A stretch of 64,000 bases of DNA from Lineus longissimus (lineage: Eukaryota; Nemertea; Pilidiophora; Heteronemertea; Lineidae), in NCBI RefSeq assembly GCF_910592395.1, contig NC_088312.1, positions 19,661,292 to 19,725,291 of the forward strand, read 5' to 3'. Made by a program: the position numbers and the translations under genes. Below are positions 1-12,259 of the stretch, piece by piece (the first letter of the stretch is position 1; each line of letters begins with the position of its first letter). The notes under the pieces were generated by a model. The model made no database searches, was not told the origin of the DNA, and was given only the letters and a program-made list of their open reading frames with translations.

Positions 1-324
1 CACTCATTGGTTTTATTACCACGCGTTTGTGATGACGTATATGGAGCGCCCGTTGACGAAAAATTCACGCCAGACCATCTTTACCCACAAGCCTTGGATC
101 CACTGCACCGACCCGGACTCCGTTACACCAATGATGGGAGGTGACGAACTGATTAACTCCGATGGTTCAGAAATGCACCAGACCGGTATATTACCGTCAT
201 TATTCTTCATCTTACGTGAATTCCTCCCGTTATAATCAAGAAACTCTGTTAAAGCAGGTGGTTGAGTTTGTAGTCTCTGGCATCCTCGAAAATGAGAGAA
301 ACCAGACTAGTCTGGTTACTCTAA

Positions 325-1035
325 GGTCTCATTAGGGAGTTTTTTTTGTTATTCATGCGCGGCCAAGCCCTAACCGTAGTTCCTAAAATCACTGATTTCT
401 CGGTCCTTACAGTATGTCAGCGTTGATTCAGCAGTTGTTTTGGCAAAGACATGTTTTTTTGGAGTTTCTGAAACCTAGAGCGCTACTCAATAGACGACTA
501 ACAAGAAACTACGCATTTATACTGTTGTTGCTGACGTATGTGTACACTGAACTTGGGATGTGCGTCGGCCCCGTATTGAAATGCCGTCCAGTGCCAGTTG
601 GTGCGTTTTTCGCTGATTTGTGCAAAATTCAACATATCTCAAAAGTTCAATGGTTGACCCTCGAATTTTTTTTGATTTTTGTGTAGCGTAAGCAACTGTC
701 TTTCATGGGAGAATGGTCTCTGTAAGAATTATTCAGGAAGAAATGTATAATATTTGGGGTTTTTCGTGATTGTCCGGCCCAATTGGCAATATTGCCATTT
801 GGGATGATGAACAGAGCTAGGAGTAAATGCGACGCTAATGATTTATTTAAAGAAATAAAATGCCCGATTTAACATCCTGCAGAATCAGGGGAATCGGGCG
901 TTTCCAGTGATATACGACACAAATGGGTTGTCCTCATGCATTCACTTTGGAAACGCATTTTAAAATAGATGTTACGTCCTGTTAATGGGGCACGTCATCA
1001 TCGCGTACATTTGGGAAAAACTCCCTAACGAGACC
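325..1035. mobile_element. PIF/Harbinger-like element with terminal inverted repeats
   Basis: The left end GGTCTCATTAGGGAGTTTTT (325-344) and the reverse complement of the right end (1016-1035) match at 19 of 20 positions. The element is flanked by TAA on both sides (322-324 and 1036-1038), which fits a 3-bp target duplication. TWA duplications and GG-starting ends are typical of PIF/Harbinger elements, so the class is inferred from those traits. I see no transposase inside, so this is a non-autonomous copy. Its right-hand 147 bp recur at 59809-59955 with one mismatch. Confidence 0.7.
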
Positions 1036-1340
1036 TAAGGTCTGTCGTTGGGCAGATTTCGCAACCCCCTAGTATGAACGACCAAGTACGAAAGACGAAG
1101 GTCTGTCGTGTGATCAAGCCATGTGCTATACATACTTCGTACTTCGGTGTTCGAAGCTCTTCGTAAGACGTAATGTTTGCGAAACCTGCCTAACGAATGT
1201 TGGGATGCAGTGGGCAGAAATGTTTTTCTGTCAGCTTTGGCGCGTCAAATGAATTTGAATTTCCCGCTCTTCGAACTTTGCCACATGAATAGATGATGTC
1301 ACCAAAAGTGGTGTAGTAGGAGTAATCTAAAGACGGCAAG

Positions 1341-4087
1341 ATGGCGACTGCTCCAACCAGCCAAAATGCCACTGCAAGAATACAAGCCAACAAAAAACAA
1401 ACTTTAGAAGATGCATATGGGTTGCCGGCCAATTTTCTAGAAATAGACGTGGTTAATCCACAAATACAAGGAGTTGGCAAGAAAAGATATACTGACTATG
1501 AAGTCAGAATGCGAGTAAGAAGATCACCACATCACAACAACAAAGTCTGAAGACGGAAGTGTAGAATGTACACGAAAATGTAGGCCTATATCTATGCACT
1601 GCACTGTACAGTACAGTATTTGTGTGGTAACAAGTATGGATAAAAGATAACATGTATGAGGCATGTACATGCATGCATGCATGCATGAATACAGCGTACA
1701 ATGCAATGCTTGATTGAGATGTCCTTAGGCTTAGGCATACGACACACTGGACGACGTATGTCAATTCGACAATTGTCATGTCATGACGTCACTTGATAGA
1801 TAGCCCTAGAATCGTAGGATATCTTAAGTTTTTATATTGAAAAATGACTTCATTCTAACCTCATGCAAAAAATTGTCATCGCCCTCAGCTGCAAACTTAT
1901 AATCATGCCACTCGACTGAGAAACTGAGTAAGGCCAGGGGGACGTGATGTAACAAATTTCAGTCGCATGATCAATGCTATAGAGGCCAGGCTAGGCCTTT
2001 TCATCAAAGACTAGTCCGAGCCAAAACAAATCAAATGCGCACGCTGAGTCTGAGAACTCATCAGAAGGCCTAAGCAGACTTCGAACAATGCCATAAGCCA
2101 CTGTGTGTGACCCTTTTTTTGAAAGGGGTGTGGATTTTAAACTAACTTTCAGAGTCACTGACTTGCCTCAATTGATTTGTGTACGTCTTTTTTTCAGACA
2201 AATTTACCTGTATTTAAGCTGAAAGAGTCCACAGTACGAAGACGATTTAGTGAATTTAAATGGTTACGAAATGAATTAGATCGAGATAGCAAGGTGGGTA
2301 CATGTAGATATGTTTTCTCCAATAAGTGACCACTAAGAGCAGTGCTGAAGTGGATGCGGGGACAACTGTTCCCAGAAGTTGTAGAAAACATGTACAGATT
2401 TGAGCACTTCTGGGACAAACAGTGGTGGGACACTGGTTGTTATGAGAGTTATGTCATCAGCCTGTAGTGGCCTGGTGTCCAAGACATTGGAGGCTCAGTT
2501 TAATTCAACGTTTCTGTCCAATGACAACAGAATGACAAGTTTAGGCCTCAAAATTTGTGTCAAACGGGCACAGCAGTTTTTGTAAAAAAATCACTTCTGT
2601 CAGTTTTGAGAAAAAGGACATACTTCAAGTTCAAATGGAACTTTTGATAATGAAGAAAAAGTTGCCTTTGAGCTTGATAAGGAAGGAATTACAAGGGCAC
2701 CACAAAGGCAAGAAGGCATTTGCCACCATCCATGAATTTCGAGCCCTGATATAAACTCTGACTTTCAAGTTTTTTGTTTATTTTGTGCACAGATTGTGGT
2801 GCCACAGCTACCCAGCGAGGCTCTAAAAAGACAAATCTCCCTTTGGAGTGACGACAGCATGTTTGATGATGACTTTATTGAGCAGCGACGAAAGGGATTG
2901 GAACAGTTTGTCAATCGGTATGCATCAATAAATAAATGAAAGTTTTGTGAATATTTGTAACCGATGTTCTTCCTCTTCCTCTTCCTCTTCCTCTTCCTCT
3001 TCCTCTTCCTCTTCCTATTCCTCTTCTTAGACTTAGATCATTCCATGTTTGTGCGTAGAACCCGATTTATGTTCTTTGTCACAACATCTCCCCGGGCTAG
3101 CTTCAACAAAACATTTTCCTGGCCAACGGCAAGGAGGCCAGTCTCCCCCAGCTACAACTGAGGTTTTTTACAACTGAAGTAAAACTCCTTACATGTAAAT
3201 TGGCTCCCACTCCCAGATGTATTTGTTAAACATCATAAATCATGAAAACATCTTTTCCAAGAATTGCAAAACAAACTTTTGTTCTTAAATTTCTGGCATC
3301 GCCTTGCCTGCTGTTCCAGCAGTGGCATGGCTTTTTACAATCTGATCTTTATAATTCTTCCTTCCTTTCCTGTGTATAATAATGTTGTTCAGAATAGTCT
3401 TTTTTTATTTTCATATTTTTTCCTTCCCTTTCATGAGGAAACCAGCCCTGTAAAAATTATCTCCTAACCATCCCCCACCAACTAATGGAAAATGCCTTAG
3501 ATGCCGGGGGGGGGGGGGGGGATGGATATTTGATGAGGGGAGAGTTTCTGAGGAATAGTTTATTGACTTTAGCTAGGTAACCTCCTGCTGAGTTGCCCGA
3601 CCAAAGGCTGAGGTCAACATATGTTGTTACATAACCGATCTTGCTATCACATCCTGGTTGCCTTGTAGTCGACCAAATTACTTCTAATTTTGCCTCATCA
3701 CAGTAAGGGCCAGGTTCATCATCATGTGATCATGACTGAGTGTTATCACTGGTTACGCTGGCCATCAGGTAGATAAGGTAAATATGCCGATCATCACTGT
3801 GTGTAGTATCAGCGGGGTGCTTGAAGTTGGAGGGCGACTAAATATTTTACAGGGCTGGTTTCCTCATGCGAATTGATGGAGAAAAAATTGCCTCCTCACC
3901 CACTGTTCACTCAGGGTATTAAATTAGCATGGCCTTGTATGATCTGACCTTTAAAATTCTTCCCTTTCTGATTTTCAGAGTTGCAGGCCATCCACTTGCA
4001 CAAAACGAGAAGTGTTTACATATTTTTCTTCAAGAGCCAACAATCCCGAAAGACGGCTTTGTACCTGGAAAAGTTCGTACCACTTGA
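1341..4087 (+). CDS. SNX3: Sorting nexin 3/12-type PX-domain protein (4 exons)
   Basis: The exons are 1341-1514, 2198-2293, 2793-2917 and 3979-4087. All have GT-AG borders and join in phase into 167 codons plus TGA, close to the 162 residues of human SNX3. The product follows the family from end to end: DAYGLPANFLEIDVVNPQ near the N-terminus, then TNLPVFKLKESTVRRRFSEF, where RRRFSEF is the PI3P-binding arginine/aromatic patch. WLRNELDRDSK, VVPQLPSEALKRQ, FIEQRRKGLEQFVN and VAGHPLAQNEKCLHIFLQE follow. SNX3 is a BAR-less PX protein that binds PI3P on early endosomes and works with retromer in recycling cargo such as Wntless; that role is known for the family and inferred here. The ATG at 1341 is the first in frame and gives the usual short N-terminal leader. 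A Harbinger-like element ends about 300 bp upstream. SNX12 is the vertebrate sister gene, so an invertebrate copy represents both. Confidence 0.95.
2966..3028 (+). repeat. TTCCTC hexamer microsatellite in SNX3 intron 3
   Basis: A pyrimidine-rich run of the hexamer CTTCCT lies just after the exon 3 donor. It generates a spurious Leu/Phe open frame. There is no evidence of function. Confidence 0.9.
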
Positions 4088-7080
4088 AAGGGTTAAGGAG
4101 GACTGGACTCAATTTCAGTAGAGAAACACCCATCTCCATTGATCATAACAAACTGATTTGGTCACATGTCACGAACTTGAGACTCATCACGTAACATGGT
4201 AAAAAATCATCATTTTGGAACCGATTCTTTTTAAAAAATAATTTTTTGAGATATTTGTAATGAGCAACTTTGTTTGACTTGTATTGTTTAATGGAAAATG
4301 GAATACAGCGTTGATTTTCTCTCTTTTGGGGAGAAAAATTTTTTTTGCAATTTTTTGAGAAATTTCTAAATGTAAACCCTCTTAAATCTCTCACATTGGT
4401 GCGATCATATCTTGTTTCCTGATTTTATCGGAAGAACCATGTCCTTCATGTCGGGTCCCCAGTTCGTGACTTGCCGCCATTTGAACTCATCCACATCAGC
4501 CACACATGCATATGCAGAGCTAAAATCAATGAATGATCTTTCTCGGTAGGTTTCATCAGGTTTGGTTTCGACATAGACCCATGCCAACCTTGTGTGTTTT
4601 GTGGACCCAGGCATTGATTTTAACTAGCTTTGTGTGTGTGTGTCTTGAGGCTACTGGGTGATTGAGGCTAAACATGCTAAATGAATAGCCTTGTCCTGGA
4701 ATAAAAACCGGCAGATGGATGTGCTGAAGAATTGTTTTGATGAAAATACATGTATGTTACAGGAGATCGAAGTTAGTTAAAATTGAATTCTGTAATTGTG
4801 TGCATTGGTCAGTGTCTGTGCCACGTTAATGTACAGCGACTCTTGTTTTGCATGCTGTTGATCCAAGTGCTGGTAAATGCATGAATCGAAGTCGTGCCGA
4901 ACTGACTGAATTTCAGAAAACTAACAGATATTTTAACCAAAGCATTTTGCTTCAGCACAAAGACCGTTAATGATTAATTTGATGAATGATTAACTTGATT
5001 TTCTACTATTGGCCGAAAACTAAAAAATGTAAAAATACTGTTTGATGTATTTTTTCTACTTGGCTGTGTTGTGAACTCATTGATAGTGCAGAAATGTGAA
5101 ATCAAAAATAAATCAAGACTAATCTATCAGTAAAATGTTTTAAAAATTGATTTCACAGCGAAAGTTGGTCAAAAACTCATATTGTACATAACTTAGACCA
5201 GTCTAACAAAATGATATTGTCATCACTTTTAGCACTTGCAGTCAAGAACTGATTATTCTTGATGAGTGTTGGAAGTAGCAAGATGATATTGATTAGAATT
5301 GAAATTAATTAATTCAGCAAGATGTCTAATTTCTGTGTAAAGCCGTTTACTCACTCCATCAATAAATCATAGCAACTGACCAAATTTTTAGGGCTTGTAT
5401 ACACCTGTGACCTTTCTAGAACGTTTCTGCAACAAATCAGAGTTATTTGTGCAACAAAACATAGCTAAACGTTTAAGAAATGTTACACAATGTCATTGAA
5501 TGTGCACAGGACTCGACTTACTTGAAACGTTTTGAAAACAGTTTAGAAATGTTGTGGAAGAATTGACAAACCAATTCTTCTACAGCACTGTATACACAAA
5601 AAATGTTTTTTGCTCAACCAGTCAGTTCCAACAATTCTGCAACACGGCTCAAAGTGTTATAGAAAAGTCGCAGGCATATAGAGAGTTTTGTGGTTTCAAA
5701 TACTTTTGGTCACAGAATCATTGTTCAAGTGTTGGATACATCAACTAGATATGTCAACGTCAACAAGGTTTGAAATAAGTGGTGGGATGAAGCAGTCTTC
5801 ATCTTCTTCAGCGTTGGATTCAGCAGTATTCTTCCTCCAAGGCTGAATGAGCGTTTCTGCGTGCCACTAAGGTATTGGTCTAGTGACTACGACTTCGGCC
5901 AGGCCTAGTGACGCCAACTTCGGCCAGAGGAAGAGTCCATGCAAACTACTCATGTTTCTCACTTGGTGGGGTCTTTAACCTGCGCCGGCATAGATACCAG
6001 ATACAAGGAACCTCGGTTTTAAGTCTCATTCATAGGACTGTGAAGAGCCAGAAATTTTAGTTCCTTGATAGCCAGTAGCAGTTTCCTGCACATTTTTGCC
6101 TAATTGGGCGTGTTCAAACATGTCAAATGGAGGTACAGAATTCAGTGCATTTCCATCAAAATTGCTCGTCAATTTTCAACAAATCTTGGAAATTTGATTG
6201 GCTACACTATTTACAAGTTCTATTTCAAGCCTTGTGTCTCAGAAACACTTGGTAACAACTCCATAATCATCAAATTATTCACTTGTAGAATGTAGGCCTT
6301 AGTTTTTTGCATGGTGACTTTGAGTTTCTGTAAACTGTGACATTTTCGTGAGCGTTTTATTTTCATGAATGCGCTATCAAAAACACGAACTTAAAGTGTG
6401 TGACGCTTATTGAAAACCTCTTTAAATTTTGGCGGCGGATTGAGTCGTTAGTTGAAAATGAGCAAATTTGCCAACTTTTAAATTACAGCCATTTCATGGT
6501 TTACCATATGCAAACCAAGTCATGTTGCATAACTGTTTCACTGTCAAGTCAACTGCCGTCTCCAGTGTCGGGCCAAGGAGTCTCCTTCAGTTCGTCATAT
6601 CCAAATCCTTCAGCGCTTTCTTCCTTAAAGTTAAGGTGTAGTGGTACAATTATATCCTATACAGTGTAAAAAGGAGGTGGCTGTAAGCATTAATGGAAAC
6701 CGAGGCCATAATTGTACCTACCATCTTGCCTTACATGTACCCAACTTGTATATTTTTAAAGGAACACTGTTTTGATTGACTAAATGCTGAAAATATATAT
6801 ATGTTTTGTCGCTAGTAAGATGTATCGTCCTGTAATTGTTTTATTTATCAAGTGTCATGTCTGTATTTACGGCGTCATTTAGTTGGAGAGGTCATTAAAA
6901 GACACGCTTCGTGAATAAATGTACCCTCCTTTAAATACTATACCTCTGGAGCCACCTATGAACAGAAAGTGAACTTCTGTTTCATGCTGAATCACAGGCA
7001 TTTCCATGAGAGTTCATTTTAAAATTTTGTTCATACATGTTGTCATTTAAAAAACAGTTTTGTTCATGAGCCTGCCTCAT
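4088..7080 (+). other. SNX3 3' flank and gene-free stretch
   Basis: AT-rich sequence that probably includes the SNX3 3' untranslated region (several AATAAA-like sites, for example near 5108). Small open frames here have no coding look. I see no other gene, and no repeat beyond scattered short low-complexity patches. Confidence 0.5.
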
Positions 7081-7084
7081 GTGG

Positions 7085-7370
7085 GGGATCAGTGGACAAG
7101 TGGTTAGAGAGTCAGTCTTATAACCAGGAAGTCGTAGGTTCGGTTCTCGGATAGATCAACACTGTTTCATCTTTGTGTCCTTCGGCAAGGCACTTAACCC
7201 TACCTGCTCTCTCCACTGAGGAGTAAATGGGTGCCAGGCTTGCCTAGGAAGTTAACCTGCGATAGACCAACATCCTATCCAGGGGAGTAATACTCTTAGT
7301 TGCTTAATGCTGGGGAATCAGGGATAAGCTCTGGTGCGGGCGATAGCCCAGCTGACTTTAACTTCTTTTT
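7085..7370 (+). repeat. tRNA-derived SINE
   Basis: The 5' part looks like a tRNA gene: an A-box-like GTGGACAAGTGGTTAGAGAG near 7092 and a B-box-like GGTTCGGTTCTCGG near 7137. It lacks an intact cloverleaf. It is followed by the tract TCCTTCGGCAAGGCACTTAA near 7178 and GAGGAGTAAATGGGTGCC, a combination common in SINEs of marine invertebrates. The element ends in a T/A-rich tail near 7370. The pol III boxes are visible; the SINE family assignment is from memory of similar elements. Confidence 0.75.
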
Positions 7371-7481
7371 TATAACAGCCTCAGGTCCCTGATTATTATA
7401 GATCCTGGCTTGACAAGTGTGTCATTGACATCGGAATTCCTCGGCATTATTAGCTGGAACTGTAGGTACACAGCTAATTCA

Positions 7482-7706
7482 AGATAAGTTGATGTTGACG
7501 TCATGCTATGTTTACTTCATAGTAAGTTGATGTTGACTTCATAGTAAGTTGATGTTGACTTCATGGTAAGTTGATCTTGACTTCATGGTAAGTTGATGTT
7601 GACATCATGGTAAGCTGATGTTGACTTCATGAAGTTGATCTTGACTTCATGGTAAGTCGATGTTGACTTCCTGGTAAGTTGATGCTGACTTCATGGTAAT
7701 TTGACA
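7482..7706 (+). repeat. 22-bp minisatellite
   Basis: About nine imperfect copies of GTAAGTTGATGTTGACTTCA plus two bases, with substitutions such as gatgtt/gatctt and one 2-bp-short copy. There is no coding potential across the array. Confidence 0.9.
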
Positions 7707-10544
7707 TTGCAAAACATCAGTCACCTCTCCAGCTTTGGTCTACGTCATGAAGTATATAAATCATGCATTGTAAATTTGCTTGAATACATTTTATACATGT
7801 CCATCTATTTCAGTACCATGCAGCTTTTTAGTAGCCAAGGGTCTGCATCCAAAAGACTCTGAAGTAGCAACTGTAAGACCTAGTGGCAACTGTCTTGTCA
7901 TGTACTTTTGTAACACCCTGTATAATTTCTTAAATCTGCGTATACTGTCATTCTGAGTCCGGTTTTGATGTTGTCTCAATCATCTCAATTTCGCAACCTG
8001 AGTAGGAATGTATGCCTGCTTCAAGTAAGTTTTATTTTCGTCAAATTGTTATGTTAGGCCTACATTGCAGTTAGTGTAGAAGTGATTAGATGATGTATAT
8101 CTGCAGTCCGAAATGGGTGTACAAATTGTATCATTGGGTCTATGATGTGTATCTGCAGTCCAAAAAGGTTTTTTTGTTGATAACGTCATCTATACAACTA
8201 ACTGTAGATCAACCTCTGCGTTCAATTGCCACCAGATGTTACAGTACTAACTTTGGAGTAATTGGATCTTAGAAATAAAGACAAGTAAATGCTTTTGCTT
8301 CAGTTTTGTACAGAAGGGTATTAATGTACACGGAAGTTTTCAGTGAAGGCATTTACTAGTCTTTATTCTCATCAGCCATTGTCTTGTATCTTGTTAGTGC
8401 AATCCACTTCTGTATAATGCTTGTGCAACGTGATATGAAGCCATGATTCTCCTTGGAAATTGTGGTACACATGTACAAGTGTCTGATGATTCGCCTTAAC
8501 TCTTTAAGCCTGCAAGCCGTTTATACACGGTCTGCCATATTTGATTTCACAGCCGCAAACCGTATACTCGCGGTTTTCCACAGCAGGTGTGGGAACAAAA
8601 TTAAAGGAGGAGTCCTGAATTTATTATCATTTGCGATGGCCTTAATTTATGCATGACTAAACACTTCCTTTAATGAGGCACTACTGAGCCATCTAAAATC
8701 CTCCATTGTTTACATACAATTTACAGTAAAACCTCCATTTGCAGATACCTCTCTATTAAGGACATCCTTTCTATTAAGGACACTAGCTTTTGGTCCCAAA
8801 TTGGTTGTTTCCATTCGATTTGACCTCTCTTATCAGGACACCTCTCTATTAAGAACAGTACTTGTCAGTCCCGAGGGGGTTGCAAATGTAATTTCTCAGG
8901 TACTCCACCTTTAACAAATTATGGCGAGATATTCTTCATTCTCTGGAGGAGATTTCCTGATAATTTCTGTACATTAGATTAGAATTAGATGTTCAAGATG
9001 CAATTTCATGTAACCATGGTTACCAGTCATTATGGTGATGGTCACATCATTTAGCCTACTCTGTGGTCACTTTACATCATTGCGATGTTGATTGCTCGAA
9101 ATAAACTTATCATGTCTTAATCCAGTCGTTACTGCAATAAGTTGTCAAAATAACTAAAGTAGGTTCTACGATTCCAACCAAGAGATCAGAACTTGACAAG
9201 TTACTGAACCAGTATCTGTGTGGACCCTAGCTCACTAAGCTAGCAGTGGTGTTGCATTGACCCTGACCAGTTTCTGTCTTGACCCAAGTTAGGACAAGAG
9301 GATCTAGTCAGACTGGCAGCACTGACCAGTTTCTGTTTAACCGGTCACAGATCCGGATCCGTTTTACAACTTCCCTGACTAGGACAAGATACATTATCCG
9401 AGAAACTTGTTATTAATGACATATACAATATATAGGCAACCATGGCAACAGCAAGTTGCAAAAGTTACAAAAATACACCAATAGGGGTCTCTCACATCTC
9501 AGTAAGTCGAAAAGATTCACGCTTGTAAAGTTGTACGAGGAACATATTTAGTGCCGAGTCTGACATGACCCAGGCCCCTTACTATGTATATTAGTCACCT
9601 GAAATGGCCAAATTAGCCCCTCTGCGCCTGCCAATAGTCCCCCTTGAGACACCCGCCCCATAAGGCGCCGCGCAGACGAGCGATTTAAATCGCTGCTAGC
9701 TGCTATTGAGGACAAAAGGATCTCCATTATCATACTAACAATCAAAGTTGTGAAATTTATGACTGAAACAGACAACTAATATGAAAAACCAACTGTTAAA
9801 AAAAAATTGCGTCGTTAACATTCGTAGCCAAAGATCGTTTATAATTAGGCCCCGGTATATGTAGCGGCCGCCTCAGCGAACCACGCGGGGCCTAGTGGTA
9901 TATTAGGCTATCCCTTACGTATAAGCCTCCGCCACTCAGGTGGCCAGTGTCTAACCACCATTGGCCAGTTCCGGCCACTCTGTAGTAATCAAAAGAGTGG
10001 TTGAGTCACTCTAGATTTTGATGCGAACAGGTGTATCGTATACATGTCAAGAAAGTCATATTATTATCAACCATTCTTACAGCTGCATATTAATTGCTCC
10101 TATATGCGGATGCCATACGATCACGCGCCGGTTCTCTGGAAACTCCACTAGGCATCCGGTAAGTCTCGAATTCTACTGAATTTTGCGGTTGTTCGCAGCA
10201 CATCGGCATGGTTACATAACGAGCCAAGGCAACAGCCGACCCTGAACATAGACGAGGAGATACCACCAGCTATGTACCCCAGACTTGGCGTCACCATGGG
10301 TACCTGCCCAGAAAGAGTTGTGATGAGAATCATCTGTAGCCGGGTGTTCAAAGTCGCCCCATGTCACCGTATAACGCAAAAAAGCTTGTGAGAGTGCATG
10401 CCTGCTTGCCGGTTTGCCTAAGAAAAATACGTGCTTACCTGGAGAGCAAGTGACGACAGTAGAGTTTATTTGGTTGTCAGTTCCGGTATATCCTGATTCT
10501 GACTAGGCTCTTCTTTCTAAACAGGGATACATTGACGCCCTAAC
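7707..10544. other. Gene-free stretch with a dispersed-repeat fragment (8740-8860)
   Basis: Contains one copy of a dispersed repeat with the motif CTCTCTATTAAGGACA (8740-8860). Related copies lie near 48390, 58295 and 58715. The 300 bp before 10545 may include promoter and 5' untranslated sequence of the first LicD-type gene. An AG preceded by a pyrimidine-rich tract near 10522 could be the 3' splice site of a leader intron. I support no coding exon here. Confidence 0.5.
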
Positions 10545-11939
10545 ATGATGTCGGTTGCCGCCTCATCAAGAGGCTGGTTCCTATTGGTGGTCATGAACCT
10601 CTTGGCGATAGGGATCGCTCTCTGCATGTTGCAGACAAACCGATGGGATGTCAAGCCTTGTGCGTTTGCGACGAAGCAACCGGCAACCCCATCAAGTAAG
10701 TTGTCATGATCAGTATCAATTTATGCACAAGATAAAGAAATATAATTTTTCTAATGACGTATGGTGTGTTCAAATGGTGTATTTTTCCATTTCCCTTTTG
10801 TCGTCGGAGGACGCGAGTCTCATTTTAAAGAAAAAACAGTTCTTGGGGAGAGCTGATAGACAGTGTCGCCGCCAAATATCATAGGAACTGTACATTGATG
10901 TTGTATTTCAAGGGCTTAGAGCACGAATGACGGAATATAAAAGTACACTTCTATGACTAAGACTATACCGATAGTTGTAATAGATGGTGACACCGTCTTT
11001 CCGCTCTTGTCAGTTAACCCTTTTTTCAAATTGCACTTTATGTGCTGTAAGCTTACATGCTCTCACCCCTTCAAATGTCTCCATATTGTTTCTTTTTCCT
11101 CTGCAGGAAGTGTCCAGAAACCACATGTCCTTGAGTTTCCCAGGTTATTCCAAGCCCCGCTGTGCGATCCAAGCAATAACACATCCGTCCCAAAAGGCGT
11201 CTGCGAGAACCTTGCAGACACAATGGACGAAATCAAATACCGTCAAACATATCTCAGGCTTCTGAAATATTTCGATGAAATGGCGACGAAACACAAATGG
11301 ACGTATTTCATGACTTCTGGTACACTTCTTGGGTCCTGGAGGCATCATGACGTCATACCTTGGGATTTGGACATGGATTTATTGGTTGAGTATGAAGATC
11401 GGATTGACATTGTTGATAGAATAGAGGAGCAGGAACGGTTTGTTCCGAAACAGTGCACCCATCATAAAATACGCCTACACGACCGTGACAACGTCGAGCG
11501 CAGCTATTACTGGCGGGGCCTAGGACGGTATTCCATACCATCGATAGACATTTTCTTTTTCAATCGAAACAGGACTCATATCCAGCGTTCGGACTACCCG
11601 GAAGAGTACGTTTTCGAACTTCACCACATATTCCCTTTGCATAGGCGCCCCCTATCGAACCTAATGCTTTTGTCACCACGTGACCCTATCAGCCATCTTG
11701 TGACGCTTTACGGCGCTACGGACGAATGTGGGGGTTTGGGTAGGCAACAGAAATGCGATCTTTATGAACCATACGTGCCCTTCGTGCACCGGAGGTGGTT
11801 TAATGGTTTAATGGAGGAATCGCTGGTTCTGAATGGGACTGTGTTGCAGGTGAAACAGATTGATGAGATGGATATAAGCCTACCCCTTAGCCCGTACACC
11901 TTGGAAACAAAGAGTTCGCAAACTAAGGCTAAAGATTAA
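10545..11939 (+). CDS. LicD/fukutin-type phosphotransferase-like protein 1 (2 exons)
   Basis: Exons 10545-10695 and 11107-11939 join in phase (AAG/gtaagt and ctgcag/GA) to give 327 residues. Residues 11-30 (WFLLVVMNLLAIGIALCML) after a basic flank form a signal anchor, predicting a type II membrane protein of the secretory pathway. The lumenal part holds a LicD (PF04991-like) nucleotidyltransferase-fold domain: YFMTSGTLLGSWRHHDVIPW followed by DLDMDLLVEY, where the acidic D-x-D is the expected metal-binding motif. Later come SIDIFFFNRN and the H-x-FPLHRRPL segment. Relatives include bacterial LicD phosphocholine transferases and animal FKTN/FKRP ribitol-phosphate transferases. The acceptor glycan is unknown. 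Start: two adjacent ATGs (10545, 10548), with the first taken. NNTS near the start of the lumenal part is a possible glycosylation site. Clearly diverged from copies 2 and 3 downstream. Confidence 0.88.
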
Positions 11940-12259
11940 ATTTGTGTCCGCACATTTTCTTTTTTCTGCCATTGATTGGCAATTTACAATTCAAATTTCA
12001 ATTTCAATTCATTCATAAACAATGTAGTGTGAAATGTATGCAAGTAAACATAGATAAAAGCACAGAGATGAGAGGAGATACCTTAAACTTATCGTAGGCC
12101 TACTAACTTTATGCACTATATACAGACTTAAATAATGTGATGATGATGACATTCAATGAGTGCGATTGCATGTTTCCCATTATTTCTACTGGTCTAAATA
12201 TTAGGGCGCAGCCCGAACACCGTCAGGAGATGCGTGTCAAATGGTTTAAACCGCGATAT

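Noticed and set aside
414-686. 90-codon open frame
   Set aside because: Lies inside the Harbinger-like element, shows no transposase motif and has no coding signature.
7085-7160. Functional tRNA gene
   Set aside because: A- and B-box-like motifs are present but no intact cloverleaf, and the sequence continues into a SINE body.
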